From contig NZ_CP126106.1 in assembly GCF_030123325.1 (NCBI RefSeq), forward strand, positions 2,942,001 to 3,006,000: DNA of 64,000 nt. Direction: 5' to 3'. A program made the position numbers and the translations under genes. This stretch comes from Peribacillus simplex (GTDB lineage: Bacteria; Bacillota; Bacilli; Bacillales; DSM-1321). Of the stretch, positions 1 to 8,897 are shown in pieces. The notes beneath the pieces are model-generated. The model searched no databases and was not told the origin of the DNA. It worked only from the letters and a program-made list of their open reading frames with translations. Every line of letters starts with the position of its first letter. Within the stretch, counting starts at the first letter, position 1.

Positions 1-100
1 CATCATTAAGTATTTTCTACCCCCGCACATTTTTTCTCAAACTTGCGAAAGAAAATAATGGAAGACTTCATTTGAGCAATAATTTCATATCAGAAAATGA

Positions 101-146
101 AATAAAGTCAAAGAGAGACGTAGTTTTCACTCACTTCGACTTTATT
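101..146 (-). terminator. Hairpin downstream of pulA
   Basis: The outer arms AATAAAGTC and GACTTTATT pair perfectly, with an imperfect inner stem. It lies directly after the pullulanase stop codon. On the minus strand it is followed by a moderately T-rich stretch rather than a clean T-run, so termination is likely but not certain. Bases 1-100 show nothing else recognisable. Confidence 0.6.
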
Positions 147-147
147 A

Positions 148-2091
148 TCATTGGTTAGAGTTTGTTTTCAGTACAAACGAACTTAAAGGGGCAACGGTAA
201 TCTGACTCCCTTTAACCCTTTCTATTTCTTTCAGGCCCGCCCGCTGACCATCCACTAAGACGGACCAATCACCTTCGTGGGGAAGAGAAATGGTTATCCC
301 GTCCCAATTTGCATTATGAATCACGGCAATTTTGTAATCCTTATGTTTTAAAGTAAATGCAACCACATTTGGCGGAGCATCAATGAATTGTAAATGCTCC
401 TCAATTTCTTCGGGTGTGCTTAACCTAAAAACAGAATGATTTTTCCTGAGCGAAATTAGTCCTTTCATATACTCCACTTCCCGATCAAACTCCGCTCTCC
501 TTTTCCAATCCAGCCGGTTAATCCAATCGGAAGATTGATAGCTATTTTCATCCCCATCCTTCGTGCGCATGAACTCTTGTCCAGCATGTATCATTGGAAT
601 TCCCTGTGACAGTAAGACGACGGCCGAAGCTAATTTATGCATCTGTTTCCGTACTTGTTCCGTCGCATCTGGATTAGTGATGAGAAGCTTATCCCATAAA
701 GTATAATTATCATGTGCTTCAACATAATTGATCACTTGATCTGGTCTTTGATATGTTGCTATATCTTCATCATATTTCAAACCACCAGCGATGCCCTTTT
801 TTATAATATCTTCCATTCCCGGTTTGCCATTCACGAATCCTTTATCATGTTCATTCATTACAAACCCTTTTAAACCATCACGAATCGCATCGTTAAAGTG
901 AGCGATTCCAGGCATTTTAAAAGCATTCTTTTGATTTGCTTTCAGCTCTTGGGCCAGGGGGGTATCCATATCCCAGCCTTCTCCCAAAACAATGAGGGTC
1001 GGATCAATTTCTGCCAGTACCTTTTTCACCTCATTCATCGTTTCCACATCATGAATTCCCATTAAATCGAAACGAAAACCGTCAAGGTTAAATTCCTTCG
1101 CCCAATAGGTTACGGATTCAACGATGAATTTTCGCATCATTTTACGCTCAGACGCGGTATCATTTCCTACACCAGTTCCATTAGATAAGGTGCCGTCAGC
1201 GTTATAGCGAAAAAAGTAAGTGGGAACGAGTTTATGGAAGTTTGAGTCCTCCACTGTATAAACATGATTATATACAACATCCATGATTACTCGTAAACCG
1301 TGATCGTGTAAACCTTGAATCATTTCCTTTAACTCCCTGATCCTGACTTTTGGTTGATACGGATCAGTCGAATAAGAGCCCTCGGGAGCGTTATAATTCT
1401 GTGGATCATATCCCCAGTTATATTGTGGTTCATTCAATTTCATTTCATTGACTGTTGCAAAATCGAATATCGGGATAAACTGAACATGGGTAACACCTAG
1501 ATCTTTAATATGATCCAGACCCGTTTTCACTCCTTCTGGACCTTTGGTGCCGGCTTCAATTACTCCTAAGAATTTACCTTTAAGATGGATTCCGCTTTCA
1601 GGATGAATCGACAAATCCCGTGTATGCAATTCATAAATGACTATGTCCTCAGCTTTTTCGAGTGGTGGTTTATTCCGAGTCCACCTTTCAGGATCCGTAT
1701 CATTTAAATCTATCACGACTCCTTTATTACCATTAACGGTAACTGCACGAACATAGGGATCGACGGCTTCACTCCAGGTTTCTCCCACTCTCACTTTATA
1801 TGTATAAATCAAACCATCCTGATCTCCGTTCAGCTCAATGGTCCAGGTCCCCTTCTCCGAACGAACCATCGGAATCTCCATTCCATCTGTATCATCCCAA
1901 TGTTTATAAGTGACTAGCTTAGCTTCAGATGCAAGTGGTGCCCATAATCGGAATGCCGTTTTATCTTTTAGATAGGAATTTCCTAAATCTTTTCCTTCAT
2001 AGAAATATAGTTCATCCAATTCCGCCGGGTTTACTGGATTAATATTTGCAATCGGCAGAGATTCCAACTGATTTTCCGCTTCATTATCCAT
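148..2091 (-). CDS. pulA: Type I pullulanase (alpha-1,6-debranching enzyme)
   Basis: Glycoside hydrolase family 13 debranching enzyme that cleaves alpha-1,6 links in pullulan, glycogen or starch dextrins; no signal peptide, so cytoplasmic. A CBM48-like N-terminal module (about residues 30-130) precedes the catalytic barrel. The signature YNWGYDP is at 224-230, the nucleophile region GFRFD ends at D342, the acid/base is in GEGWD (E371), and the transition-state stabiliser is in EAHDN (D461). The ATG at 2091 has no good ribosome-binding site. A strong GGAGG (2154-2158) sits 8 nt before an in-frame ATT at 2145 that would add 18 residues, so the true start may be this rare codon. At 647 residues it is shorter than Bacillus subtilis AmyX (about 718), mainly at the N terminus. 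It appears monocistronic. Confidence 0.93.
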   Translation of the reverse strand: MDNEAENQLESLPIANINPVNPAELDELYFYEGKDLGNSYLKDKTAFRLWAPLASEAKLVTYKHWDDTDGMEIPMVRSEKGTWTIELNGDQDGLIYTYKVRVGETWSEAVDPYVRAVTVNGNKGVVIDLNDTDPERWTRNKPPLEKAEDIVIYELHTRDLSIHPESGIHLKGKFLGVIEAGTKGPEGVKTGLDHIKDLGVTHVQFIPIFDFATVNEMKLNEPQYNWGYDPQNYNAPEGSYSTDPYQPKVRIRELKEMIQGLHDHGLRVIMDVVYNHVYTVEDSNFHKLVPTYFFRYNADGTLSNGTGVGNDTASERKMMRKFIVESVTYWAKEFNLDGFRFDLMGIHDVETMNEVKKVLAEIDPTLIVLGEGWDMDTPLAQELKANQKNAFKMPGIAHFNDAIRDGLKGFVMNEHDKGFVNGKPGMEDIIKKGIAGGLKYDEDIATYQRPDQVINYVEAHDNYTLWDKLLITNPDATEQVRKQMHKLASAVVLLSQGIPMIHAGQEFMRTKDGDENSYQSSDWINRLDWKRRAEFDREVEYMKGLISLRKNHSVFRLSTPEEIEEHLQFIDAPPNVVAFTLKHKDYKIAVIHNANWDGITISLPHEGDWSVLVDGQRAGLKEIERVKGSQITVAPLSSFVLKTNSNQ

Positions 2092-2360
2092 TGGTTTTCG
2101 ATTGTTTTTATTTTCCTCTTCAAAATAAGAAAGTGAATCTTTAATAGGTCATTCCTCCATTGAAATTCCCATTTTAGAACAGGAATTATTAATATTTATG
2201 ATCATAAGCGAATCTTCCCTCATGTTATGATTCCACAGGCGTTTCCCATCAAAACATTCGATCGGCAAATTATGTCGAAAATTCAGAAATCTATATTTAA
2301 TAATCGAAAGCTATAGGTCAATTAGCTTAACCTTTCCTATCATTTTATAAAAATAAAAAA

Positions 2361-2397
2361 AATGCCTCCATAACAGTTTTACGGTCTTGGAGGCATT
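2361..2397 (-). terminator. Rho-independent terminator of clpE
   Basis: A ten-pair stem, AATGCCTCCA with TGGAGGCATT, is followed on the minus strand by TTTTTTATTT. It begins 12 nt after the clpE stop codon. Confidence 0.9.
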
Positions 2398-2408
2398 TCT
2401 AGTACTCT

Positions 2409-4538
2409 TTATGGTGTTTTAATAATTTTCACAGAGGTATCCTCAACAATTGCAGTGAAGTTCTTTACTTCAGGCTGCTCAAAGATAAAGTCAGTGATGC
2501 CATCTTCGAGCTGTTCTTGAATAACACGGCGGAGCGGTCTCGCACCGAAAGCTGGGTGATATCCAAGTTCAATTAGCCTTTGTTTCGCTTCATTAGTTAC
2601 ATCTAAAGATAAACCATTGGCAGCAAGTGTTTCGTCTAGCTCGTGAATCATGATATCAACGATTTGCAGAAGGTCTTCCTTCTTCAATGCCGAGAATTCA
2701 ATGATGCTATCGAATCGGTTCAAGAACTCCGGTTTGAAGAAACTGCCTAAAGATTGTAGGATTGAAGCCTCTTCCACAGCTGAACTTGTACCGAATCCCA
2801 TTACTTTTTGTTTTTCACCGACTCCAGCATTACTCGTCATGATGATTACGGTATCCTTAAAAGTAACAGTCCGCCCTTGACTATCGGTTAAGCGTCCATC
2901 TTCCATGATTTGCAGGAACATATGCAATACATCCGGATGTGCCTTTTCGATTTCATCCAATAAGATGATACTGTAAGGCTTGCGGCGAACTTTTTCCGTC
3001 AATTGTCCAGCTTCCTCATGCCCTACATACCCAGGAGGAGAACCGATTAATTTAGAAACACTGTGTTTCTCCATGAATTCACTCATGTCAAGACGAATCA
3101 TCGCTTCCTTGTCACCGAACAATTCCTCAGCAAGAGTTTTCGCCAATTCGGTTTTACCTACTCCTGTCGGACCAACGAAAAGGAAAGAACCGGTAGGACG
3201 ATTTTTGGATTTTAACCCGGCACGACTTCTTCGAACGGCCTTGGAAACCTTTATGACAGCCTCTTCCTGCCCGATTACTTTTTTCATCAGTTCCTCTTGG
3301 AGATGAACCATTCTTTCTTGCTCATCTTCCTGGAGCTTACCTACAGGTATACCCGTCTTTTGTTCGATGATATTTTGAATGTCTTCAACGGTAACGGTTG
3401 GCTTAATTGCATCTTCCCCATCCTGCAAGGAATTTTCCAGTTTTTCTTCTTCATCACGAAGAAGGGCAGCTTTTTCATACGCTTCTTCTTTTAAGGCCAT
3501 TTCCTTTTCTTTATAAATTTGTGACAGACGCTCTTTGATGTTTTCCACCTGGACGTCTTCGATGGTCAAATTCAATTTGGAACCAGCTTCATCCATTAAG
3601 TCTATTGCCTTATCAGGCAGGAATCGGTCTTGAATGTAGCGGTTCGAGAGTTCAACAGCCGCTTTTAGGGCTTCCTCACTATATGTTACACCATGATAAG
3701 ATTCATAACTATCTTTTAAACCATGTAAGATGACCAATGCCTCAGCCGTTGTCGGCTCATTAACGTGTACAGGCTGGAAACGTCTTTCAAGGGCACCGTC
3801 TTTTTCAATTTTCCTATATTCGGATAAAGTTGTTGCTCCGACAAGCTGAAGCTCGCCGCGTGCAAGTGCAGGCTTCAAGATATTTCCTGCATCCATTGAT
3901 CCTTCGGCTGAACCCGCTCCCACAAGTTGATGAATTTCATCGATGAATAAAATGACATTTTTTCTTTCCTGCAATTCGCTGATCAATTGCTTCATTCGTT
4001 CTTCGAATTGCCCTCTAATTCCAGTATTCGAAACTAGTGACGCTACATCAAGCATATATACAAGCTTATTACGTAATTTAACAGGCACTGAACCTTCAAC
4101 AATCGCTAAAGCAAGACCTTCAGCAATGGCTGTTTTACCGACACCAGGTTCACCGATTAAAACGGGATTATTTTTATTGCGTCTATTTAGAACTTCAATG
4201 ACGCGTTTGATTTCTTCATTTCTTCCGATAACCGGATCGATAAGTCCTGCTTTAGCAGCATCGGTCAAATTGCGGCCATACTCCTCAAGCAATCCTCCGT
4301 CCTCGCCATGTTCAGCTGAATCCGATTTTGGCACATCATTATAATTAAATGGATTGAATGAATTTGGAAATCCATTATATTGGAATTTCCCTGTATCCAT
4401 TCCTCCCATTGCTGCTCCAAGTTTGTTTCGCTCTTCTTTATAACAAGTGGAGCACAGTTTCACATCATGCTCCTGACCATTCATATTTAGGTGAACTTGA
4501 ATATTCGCTTGGTTTACATGGCATTTTTCACAAAGCAT
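2409..4538 (-). CDS. clpE: ATP-dependent Clp protease ATP-binding subunit ClpE
   Basis: Hsp100/AAA+ unfoldase that feeds misfolded proteins to ClpP in the cytoplasm during stress. The N-terminal zinc finger has Cys pairs at residues 3/6 and 29/32, the hallmark of ClpE. Two AAA+ modules follow, with Walker A motifs GEPGVGKT and GPTGVGKT, separated by a UVR-like helical linker. I place the start at the ATG at 4538, 7 nt after AGGAGGAG, giving 709 residues. The frame stays open 47 codons further upstream, but that part runs through the promoter and the CtsR operators and is not credible protein. It is transcribed alone from a CtsR-controlled promoter and closed by its own terminator. Confidence 0.96.
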   Translation of the reverse strand: MLCEKCHVNQANIQVHLNMNGQEHDVKLCSTCYKEERNKLGAAMGGMDTGKFQYNGFPNSFNPFNYNDVPKSDSAEHGEDGGLLEEYGRNLTDAAKAGLIDPVIGRNEEIKRVIEVLNRRNKNNPVLIGEPGVGKTAIAEGLALAIVEGSVPVKLRNKLVYMLDVASLVSNTGIRGQFEERMKQLISELQERKNVILFIDEIHQLVGAGSAEGSMDAGNILKPALARGELQLVGATTLSEYRKIEKDGALERRFQPVHVNEPTTAEALVILHGLKDSYESYHGVTYSEEALKAAVELSNRYIQDRFLPDKAIDLMDEAGSKLNLTIEDVQVENIKERLSQIYKEKEMALKEEAYEKAALLRDEEEKLENSLQDGEDAIKPTVTVEDIQNIIEQKTGIPVGKLQEDEQERMVHLQEELMKKVIGQEEAVIKVSKAVRRSRAGLKSKNRPTGSFLFVGPTGVGKTELAKTLAEELFGDKEAMIRLDMSEFMEKHSVSKLIGSPPGYVGHEEAGQLTEKVRRKPYSIILLDEIEKAHPDVLHMFLQIMEDGRLTDSQGRTVTFKDTVIIMTSNAGVGEKQKVMGFGTSSAVEEASILQSLGSFFKPEFLNRFDSIIEFSALKKEDLLQIVDIMIHELDETLAANGLSLDVTNEAKQRLIELGYHPAFGARPLRRVIQEQLEDGITDFIFEQPEVKNFTAIVEDTSVKIIKTP

Positions 4539-4578
4539 GTAGTACTCCTCCTTTTTAAAAATGAATTCACAATAAATC

Positions 4579-4634
4579 TTTGACCTTCTTTGACTTTCTG
4601 ACTTTATTATACATTGACCTTCTTTGACTTTCAA
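4579..4634 (-). promoter_or_regulatory. clpE promoter with two tandem CtsR operators
   Basis: Two CtsR boxes of the form TTTGACY-nTn-TTTGACY (complement of the known GGTCAAA repeat) lie at 4579-4595 and 4613-4629; the second has ATTGACC as its first half. A SigA-type promoter sits between and over them: TTGAAA at 4629-4634, a 17-nt spacer and TATAAT at 4606-4611, read on the minus strand. One box covers the spacer and the edge of the -35; the other covers the start region. This implies double occupancy and tight heat-inducible repression. Confidence 0.93.
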
Positions 4635-4928
4635 TAATTTTGTCTGGGAATTTTTTTGCAATAAAAAAAGAGATTCCATCGATTTGGTTTGCTAAGCATA
4701 TTAAACTATCCTTTTTCAGTCAAATAAAAAGATTCTATGTATGCCAAATTGGTACATTCAGATATTATTGATTACCCACTTCAGGATAACCATAACCTAA
4801 TCTATTAACAAAACATCAACTCTGCCTTTTTCAGGCCTAATCATAGTCTTGTCCATATTCCTCATCCACTCTTATTTTTAAAAATAAGGCTATGTTAAAT
4901 CCTGATGTTGATTTTTACGATAAGAAAA

Positions 4929-4948
4929 CCGCCTCGTTGAAGAGGCGG
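4929..4948 (-). terminator. GC-rich hairpin with minus-strand T-run
   Basis: CCGCCTC and GAGGCGG form a seven-pair stem with a six-base loop. On the minus strand it is followed by TTTTCTTAT. No intact minus-strand gene ends here, so it may terminate the unexplained block to its right. Confidence 0.6.
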
Positions 4949-5230
4949 CTTATTGAGCTATCGTACCCGTTAGTTGAGTCCCTTTAATTTGGTTTTGCAT
5001 TGATTTCCGTTAAAGTTCATGCATCACGAAGTCCCACCGAGTTAAGGCAGCTTGCTGCCGTCCGCGAGGTGGTTAGTCGGTGCGGATGTGTCCCCGCAAT
5101 TACTTCCTCGTTCCTTGTTTCCGGGACCAAGGGTCGCCCAAACCCGGAGCGTGAATGCGATGTTTATATGATGCACCCGACTTCTTCGAGATACTTTCAC
5201 ACTGCTTTTCTGTTTCTGTTTTTACTCTAG
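4949..5230. other. GC-rich, structured-looking block without a recognised gene
   Basis: This part of the clpE-VOC gap is clearly richer in GC than its surroundings and contains several short complementary segments (for example GGCAGC/GCTGCC near 5046-5060 and GGTTTGGG/CCAAGGG-type segments). A plus-strand frame stays open from 5000 to 5230, but its composition does not look like a protein and it has no ribosome-binding site. On the minus strand the block ends in the hairpin at 4929-4948. It could be a relic of a mobile element or a structured RNA. It is not tmRNA: the terminal CCA acceptor and the tag codons are absent. Bases 4680-4920 are AT-rich with nothing recognisable. Confidence 0.4.
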
Positions 5231-5268
5231 TAATGTATATTTCAGTTAAGTCTTCTTTTAAACGTCAC

Positions 5269-5721
5269 TTATTTATTACCGAGTTGTTCCGCCAAACCGA
5301 TTAGAAGTCCTTCATTTCCACGAATGTAGCAGAGCCGATACGAGTCCTCGTACTGAACCACTTCGCCAACGAGCTGAGCACCATACTTAGTGAGTCTGGA
5401 TACCATTTCGTCAATGTCTTCAACGGTGAACATGACGCGTAGATAACCGAGGGCATTTACAGGAGCAGTTCGGTGATCTGATATAGTAGGTGGGGTGAGA
5501 AATCGCGAAAGTTCAAGTCGGCTGTGGCCATCTGGGGTAACCATCATAGCAATCTCTACACACTGTGAACCCAGCCCGGTTACGCGACCAGCCCATTCAC
5601 CTTCGACAGTAGCTCGCCCTTCGAGCTTCAAGCCAATCTCCTCGAAGAAAGAGATTGCGTCATCAAGGGATTCTACAACGATGCCAACATTGTCCATTCT
5701 TAGTAATTTGTTTTTTGCCAT
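5269..5721 (-). CDS. VOC-superfamily protein (glyoxalase/bleomycin-resistance/dioxygenase fold)
   Basis: A 150-residue protein with two beta-alpha-beta-beta-beta halves typical of the vicinal oxygen chelate fold: the first opens with MDNVGIVVESLDDAISFFEE and the second with LGYLRVMFTVEDIDEMVSRL. Candidate metal ligands are spread over the strands, but the set is not the textbook glyoxalase I pattern, so the substrate cannot be named. The start is an ATG seven bases after AAGGAGAT. The gene stands alone between the GC-rich block and a terminator. Catalysis or small-molecule binding are both possible. Confidence 0.8.
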   Translation of the reverse strand: MAKNKLLRMDNVGIVVESLDDAISFFEEIGLKLEGRATVEGEWAGRVTGLGSQCVEIAMMVTPDGHSRLELSRFLTPPTISDHRTAPVNALGYLRVMFTVEDIDEMVSRLTKYGAQLVGEVVQYEDSYRLCYIRGNEGLLIGLAEQLGNK

Positions 5722-5865
5722 AGTTTTATCTCCTTATGTGTACAAATTTATTACCTGATCATCTTCATATTTATTCTATCAAGAATTACTAATTCCTTCC
5801 TAACGATTACATCTTGTCACAGTTCATGATAACAAATAATACCTGCTTTAATTACATATAAAATC

Positions 5866-5903
5866 AAAAAGGTTTCGGAATGAAACCATTCCGAAACCTT
5901 TTT
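5866..5903. terminator. Bidirectional terminator
   Basis: A 17-pair stem, AAAAAGGTTTCGGAATG with its exact complement, has a GTTT/AAAC-type four-base loop and T-runs on both strands. It closes the NlpC/P60 gene on the minus strand. Confidence 0.9.
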
Positions 5904-5969
5904 GTCTGCAAACTGAAAGAGACTACATTAAGTCTCTTGGTTTTTTATATTAAGGTTGATTTTCTTCTA

Positions 5970-6413
5970 TTATATACGTTTCGCACCAATATACTTTGGC
6001 TTCCAATAACTATTATTGGTTTTAGCGTATGAAACTCCTTTAGATGATGATGAGTGTATGAACTCATTATTTCCTATGTATATGGCCACATGTGTAGGTT
6101 TTTTCGCTTTATTTGGTGCAAAAAACATTAAGTCACCTTTTTGCAGGCTTTTAACTTTCTTTCCTTTTTTATATATGTCAGCAGCGGTTCTTGGTAAATT
6201 CTTACCAGCCTTTTGATATGAATACTTCACTAAACCGGAGCAATCAAAACCTGAAGAAGACATGCCACCCATTTTATATTTTGTACCTAATTCACTCTTA
6301 GCCACCTTAATCGCTTTTGTATGATATGAAGCAGCTTCCGCTTGGTCCCCAGCAAAGGATGCGGTAACAAGCATGATAGCCAATGACAATCCGACGACAA
6401 TTTTCTTAAACAA
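5970..6413 (-). CDS. Secreted NlpC/P60 cell-wall hydrolase
   Basis: A 147-residue peptidoglycan endopeptidase that is little more than a signal peptide and one catalytic domain. Residues 1-28 form a Sec signal (KK, hydrophobic core, AEAA cleavage region). The NlpC/P60 triad is visible: C58 in FDCSGLVKYS, H108 in THVAIYIG and H120 in FIHSS. Without SH3b or LysM modules it would act as a soluble or loosely wall-associated enzyme that cuts the stem peptide. The start is a TTG preceded at nine bases by AGGGGG. It is monocistronic. Confidence 0.9.
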   Translation of the reverse strand: MFKKIVVGLSLAIMLVTASFAGDQAEAASYHTKAIKVAKSELGTKYKMGGMSSSGFDCSGLVKYSYQKAGKNLPRTAADIYKKGKKVKSLQKGDLMFFAPNKAKKPTHVAIYIGNNEFIHSSSSKGVSYAKTNNSYWKPKYIGAKRI

Positions 6414-6617
6414 ATTATTTTACCCCCTGATGTGATTTGCTAAACTTAATATACTAGAAAAGGCATATCACTCGCATCACAGGATCTTTACAAATATGTT
6501 ACTTTTAGTAGATTTAGGAAGAATGACCATATAAAACATAAAAAAAAGTCGAATCAGGTGTCCCTTCTATTTAAAGTTTTTTACCTCATAGAAAAAACAG
6601 CGGTAAGAAAACCACTG

Positions 6618-7244
6618 TCAAAATTCTTTTGAGAAAAATGGAAGAAATAACTTTACCCCACGTTTATTAAAAGGTAAACATTTCAAATCTGCAATTAAAT
6701 GACTTATGTATCCTAATAAACAAGTAGTGAAAATTCCGTCAATCCCCATAAAGGCTTCGAATTGATGGGCAATGATGCCAAAGAAAGCGATACCTGCAAT
6801 CGAATGTGTATAACTTCTATGTGGTGTAAAGGATGCTAGGATAATATAAACGCCTAACAGCCACAGCCAGCTTTCCTGCAAAGATAAACCGCCTCCTAAA
6901 ACCGCTAATCCAGTCAAGGTCAGCATATGCCTTTGTCTGATGAAAGATGAAATGATGATGATTCCGATTCCTGCCCCTACACCGATCCATTTTTCCGTTT
7001 CAAATCTTACCAAAAGACTATAAATGACCATTAGTATTCCAATCGTTTGTGCTATCGTTCGAATAAACTTATGTGAAAAAGTAATCCTATTACTTAACTT
7101 CCCATCAATATCCATATCGGGCATAAGGCCTGAAACTCCCCCAATGCCAACCAAGAATAATGTGGTGGTTGGATCTGTTTGAAGTGTGTTTGCCGTCAAG
7201 AATCCAACTGCTGCCCCTAATGCCATGTGTGCTGTACCGTTCAC
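6618..7244 (-). CDS. YdjM-type membrane-bound metal-dependent hydrolase (DUF457)
   Basis: A 208-residue polytopic membrane protein of the YdjM/LexA-binding membrane hydrolase family. The family's conserved polar motifs lie between membrane helices: an N-terminal His (TAHMALG), LMPDMDID near residue 42, HRSYTHSI near 142 and GYISHLIADL near 178. These are proposed metal ligands. The physiological substrate is unknown; in Enterobacteria the family is SOS-linked. The start is GTG with AGGAGAG upstream; the internal ATG at residue 7 is less well placed. It has no obvious operon partner. Confidence 0.8.
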   Translation of the reverse strand: MNGTAHMALGAAVGFLTANTLQTDPTTTLFLVGIGGVSGLMPDMDIDGKLSNRITFSHKFIRTIAQTIGILMVIYSLLVRFETEKWIGVGAGIGIIIISSFIRQRHMLTLTGLAVLGGGLSLQESWLWLLGVYIILASFTPHRSYTHSIAGIAFFGIIAHQFEAFMGIDGIFTTCLLGYISHLIADLKCLPFNKRGVKLFLPFFSKEF

Positions 7245-7550
7245 TGTCTCTCTCCTGTCCCACTATGAAGTAATCTCTGTTCCCAAGAAACGAATGTTTG
7301 TTCGAACCCCTGTATTCTAACTATACAATATTTTTGGGGGAATTTCTTTATTTTTTATAAAAAAGCCATAGTAATCAATAATTTGTGCTTATAAATCCCT
7401 CATTCTAAATTAAAATCAATTCTTCTAGAAAGTCTTTAATTGCTTTTTTTAGGTAATTTTCATCACATAAAACCGCAAAATATTTTTCTGTAAATTGTAG
7501 TTTTTCATGAAATTTTATCCAAAATATGAATATACTAATCTATAAGGGGA
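7245..7550. other. AT-rich intergenic region
   Basis: No gene or clear repeat is visible. A TATACT at about 7531 upstream of the small plus-strand frame could be a -10 box, but no convincing -35 pairs with it. Confidence 0.3.
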
Positions 7551-7733
7551 GTGATTCAGATAGCTTTTTTAAACGCCTTCAATAATTTTAAAAACGGGAA
7601 AAAGTCCAAGAAAATAAAAAACATGGATTTTCGGGAACAACACGTAAAGAAATCGTCTGAGCTCATTGGTAATAATGTAATTGTCCAAAATATAATAAAC
7701 AATCACCTTTCCAAAAAAAATAACCACTTGTAG
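7551..7733 (+). CDS. Possible small basic protein
   Basis: A 60-codon frame, rich in Lys and Asn, reads from GTG at 7551 to a TAG lying in the loop of a good terminator. AAGGGG precedes the GTG but is only one base away, too close for normal initiation, so the start is unsure. The coincidence of the stop codon with a plus-strand terminator supports a transcript. No family is recognised. The opposite frame over the same bases is weaker. Confidence 0.3.
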   Translation: MIQIAFLNAFNNFKNGKKSKKIKNMDFREQHVKKSSELIGNNVIVQNIINNHLSKKNNHL

Positions 7734-7740
7734 GGTGGTT
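7722..7740. terminator. Bidirectional terminator
   Basis: AACCAC and GTGGTT form a short stem. T-runs follow on the plus strand (TTTTTT) and on the minus strand (ATTTTTTTT). It closes the small plus-strand frame and the membrane protein gene on the minus strand. Confidence 0.75.
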
Positions 7741-7743
7741 TTT

Positions 7744-8655
7744 TTAATTATTATGGGAAATCGTTTCATTCTTTTCCAGCTTCTCACTTGCATCGTAAAT
7801 ATAGTGATACTGTAAATAGTAATCGTATATGACGTTTTGCAGGATCTTAAGCAGTGATTTATCGAATGTATCGAATTCAGTTTGGTAACTATTTAAGACA
7901 GTGACAAATCCCCCTTCCATGTTTTCGAAATAATGGATAAGAAAGTTCTTGTAATATTCACTATCACTATTGCTTTTATTCGTAATGCATGGATCGCCGG
8001 TTTGAATGGATTTATCAAGCATCGCTTTGATGGATTTAGGCAGCTTAGCTTTTTTGAACTGGTTCAGGGTATAGATATCATAGGTAAATGTAAGTCCTAA
8101 TTGATCGGAATAAAAATCTACGGCACAGTCCAATGTATAGATCAAGGGGGTTTTAAAGTCCTTGCTATTGGCAATTTCCTCTGATATCTCCAATTGATAT
8201 TCCTCGGATGTTAAATACGCAGCAAATTTCATTTTTGAACTGCTCATGCTGAATACTTCATAAACGGCTGCATCTTGTTTTTCAATTTCAATTTCGATAT
8301 TAAAAAATTTAAAGTGTTTTAAACGGTAAAAAGCAATCGGTGCTAATAGGAAAAGCAATATCCAAACAAGGTAAAGAAATAAAGTGTTAAAGATGATTTG
8401 ATAAAATTCAGACGTAACGATCGGTTCGATGATTAACGATATCAATGTATGTTCAAAGCCCTGAGAAATAGGGGGATTTGTGGCAGGATCAATGGCCCCC
8501 TCAGGCTTTTTCAAAGTTTGGATACCTAAATGAGCCATTGCAACGAGTGTATAAACAAAAATTAAAATTGTCCCAATCACATAAAATTTTGGCATGAATC
8601 CTATAATCCTGTCGAAAACAGAAATTCGCTTATCTTTCTGCTCCTCTATAGCCAA
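7744..8655 (-). CDS. Uncharacterised two-helix membrane protein
   Basis: A 303-residue protein of unknown function. Two hydrophobic helices (roughly residues 20-42 and 90-112) enclose a short outside loop rich in Pro. A cytoplasmic domain of about 185 residues follows, predicted mixed alpha/beta with a GAF-like length; that similarity is only suggestive. The start is a TTG at 8655 placed 8 nt after AAAGGAG. The frame extends 31 codons further, but that part has no ribosome-binding site. It stands alone next to the LysR gene; a sensor or signalling role would fit the architecture but is not shown. Confidence 0.75.
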   Translation of the reverse strand: MAIEEQKDKRISVFDRIIGFMPKFYVIGTILIFVYTLVAMAHLGIQTLKKPEGAIDPATNPPISQGFEHTLISLIIEPIVTSEFYQIIFNTLFLYLVWILLFLLAPIAFYRLKHFKFFNIEIEIEKQDAAVYEVFSMSSSKMKFAAYLTSEEYQLEISEEIANSKDFKTPLIYTLDCAVDFYSDQLGLTFTYDIYTLNQFKKAKLPKSIKAMLDKSIQTGDPCITNKSNSDSEYYKNFLIHYFENMEGGFVTVLNSYQTEFDTFDKSLLKILQNVIYDYYLQYHYIYDASEKLEKNETISHNN

Positions 8656-8897
8656 TGTGGTTGCTCCTTTTAAGATTATTAATATCAGGAAAAGTCTACA
8701 GGGATTAGAACTTCCTGGAGACTGCCTATTTAATTTATATGTTTGCAATTATGTGAAAATACGTAAAATTCTCATGATGATTGACATATTCCAAAATACT
8801 TTCGACGTTTTCATTAAAATTAATAATATTTCGTCGTTAAAAATGCCCAACCTCTTCATTGAAAATGAAAGGATGAGCAAAAGTTTTGGTGATATAT

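Noticed and set aside
2409..4679. Longer ClpE starting at 4679
   Set aside because: The added 47 residues read through the promoter and CtsR sites; the ATG at 4538 has an ideal ribosome-binding site and begins the zinc finger.
4949..5230. tmRNA or other known structured RNA
   Set aside because: No CCA acceptor end, tag-peptide frame or known consensus could be identified; kept as an unassigned block.
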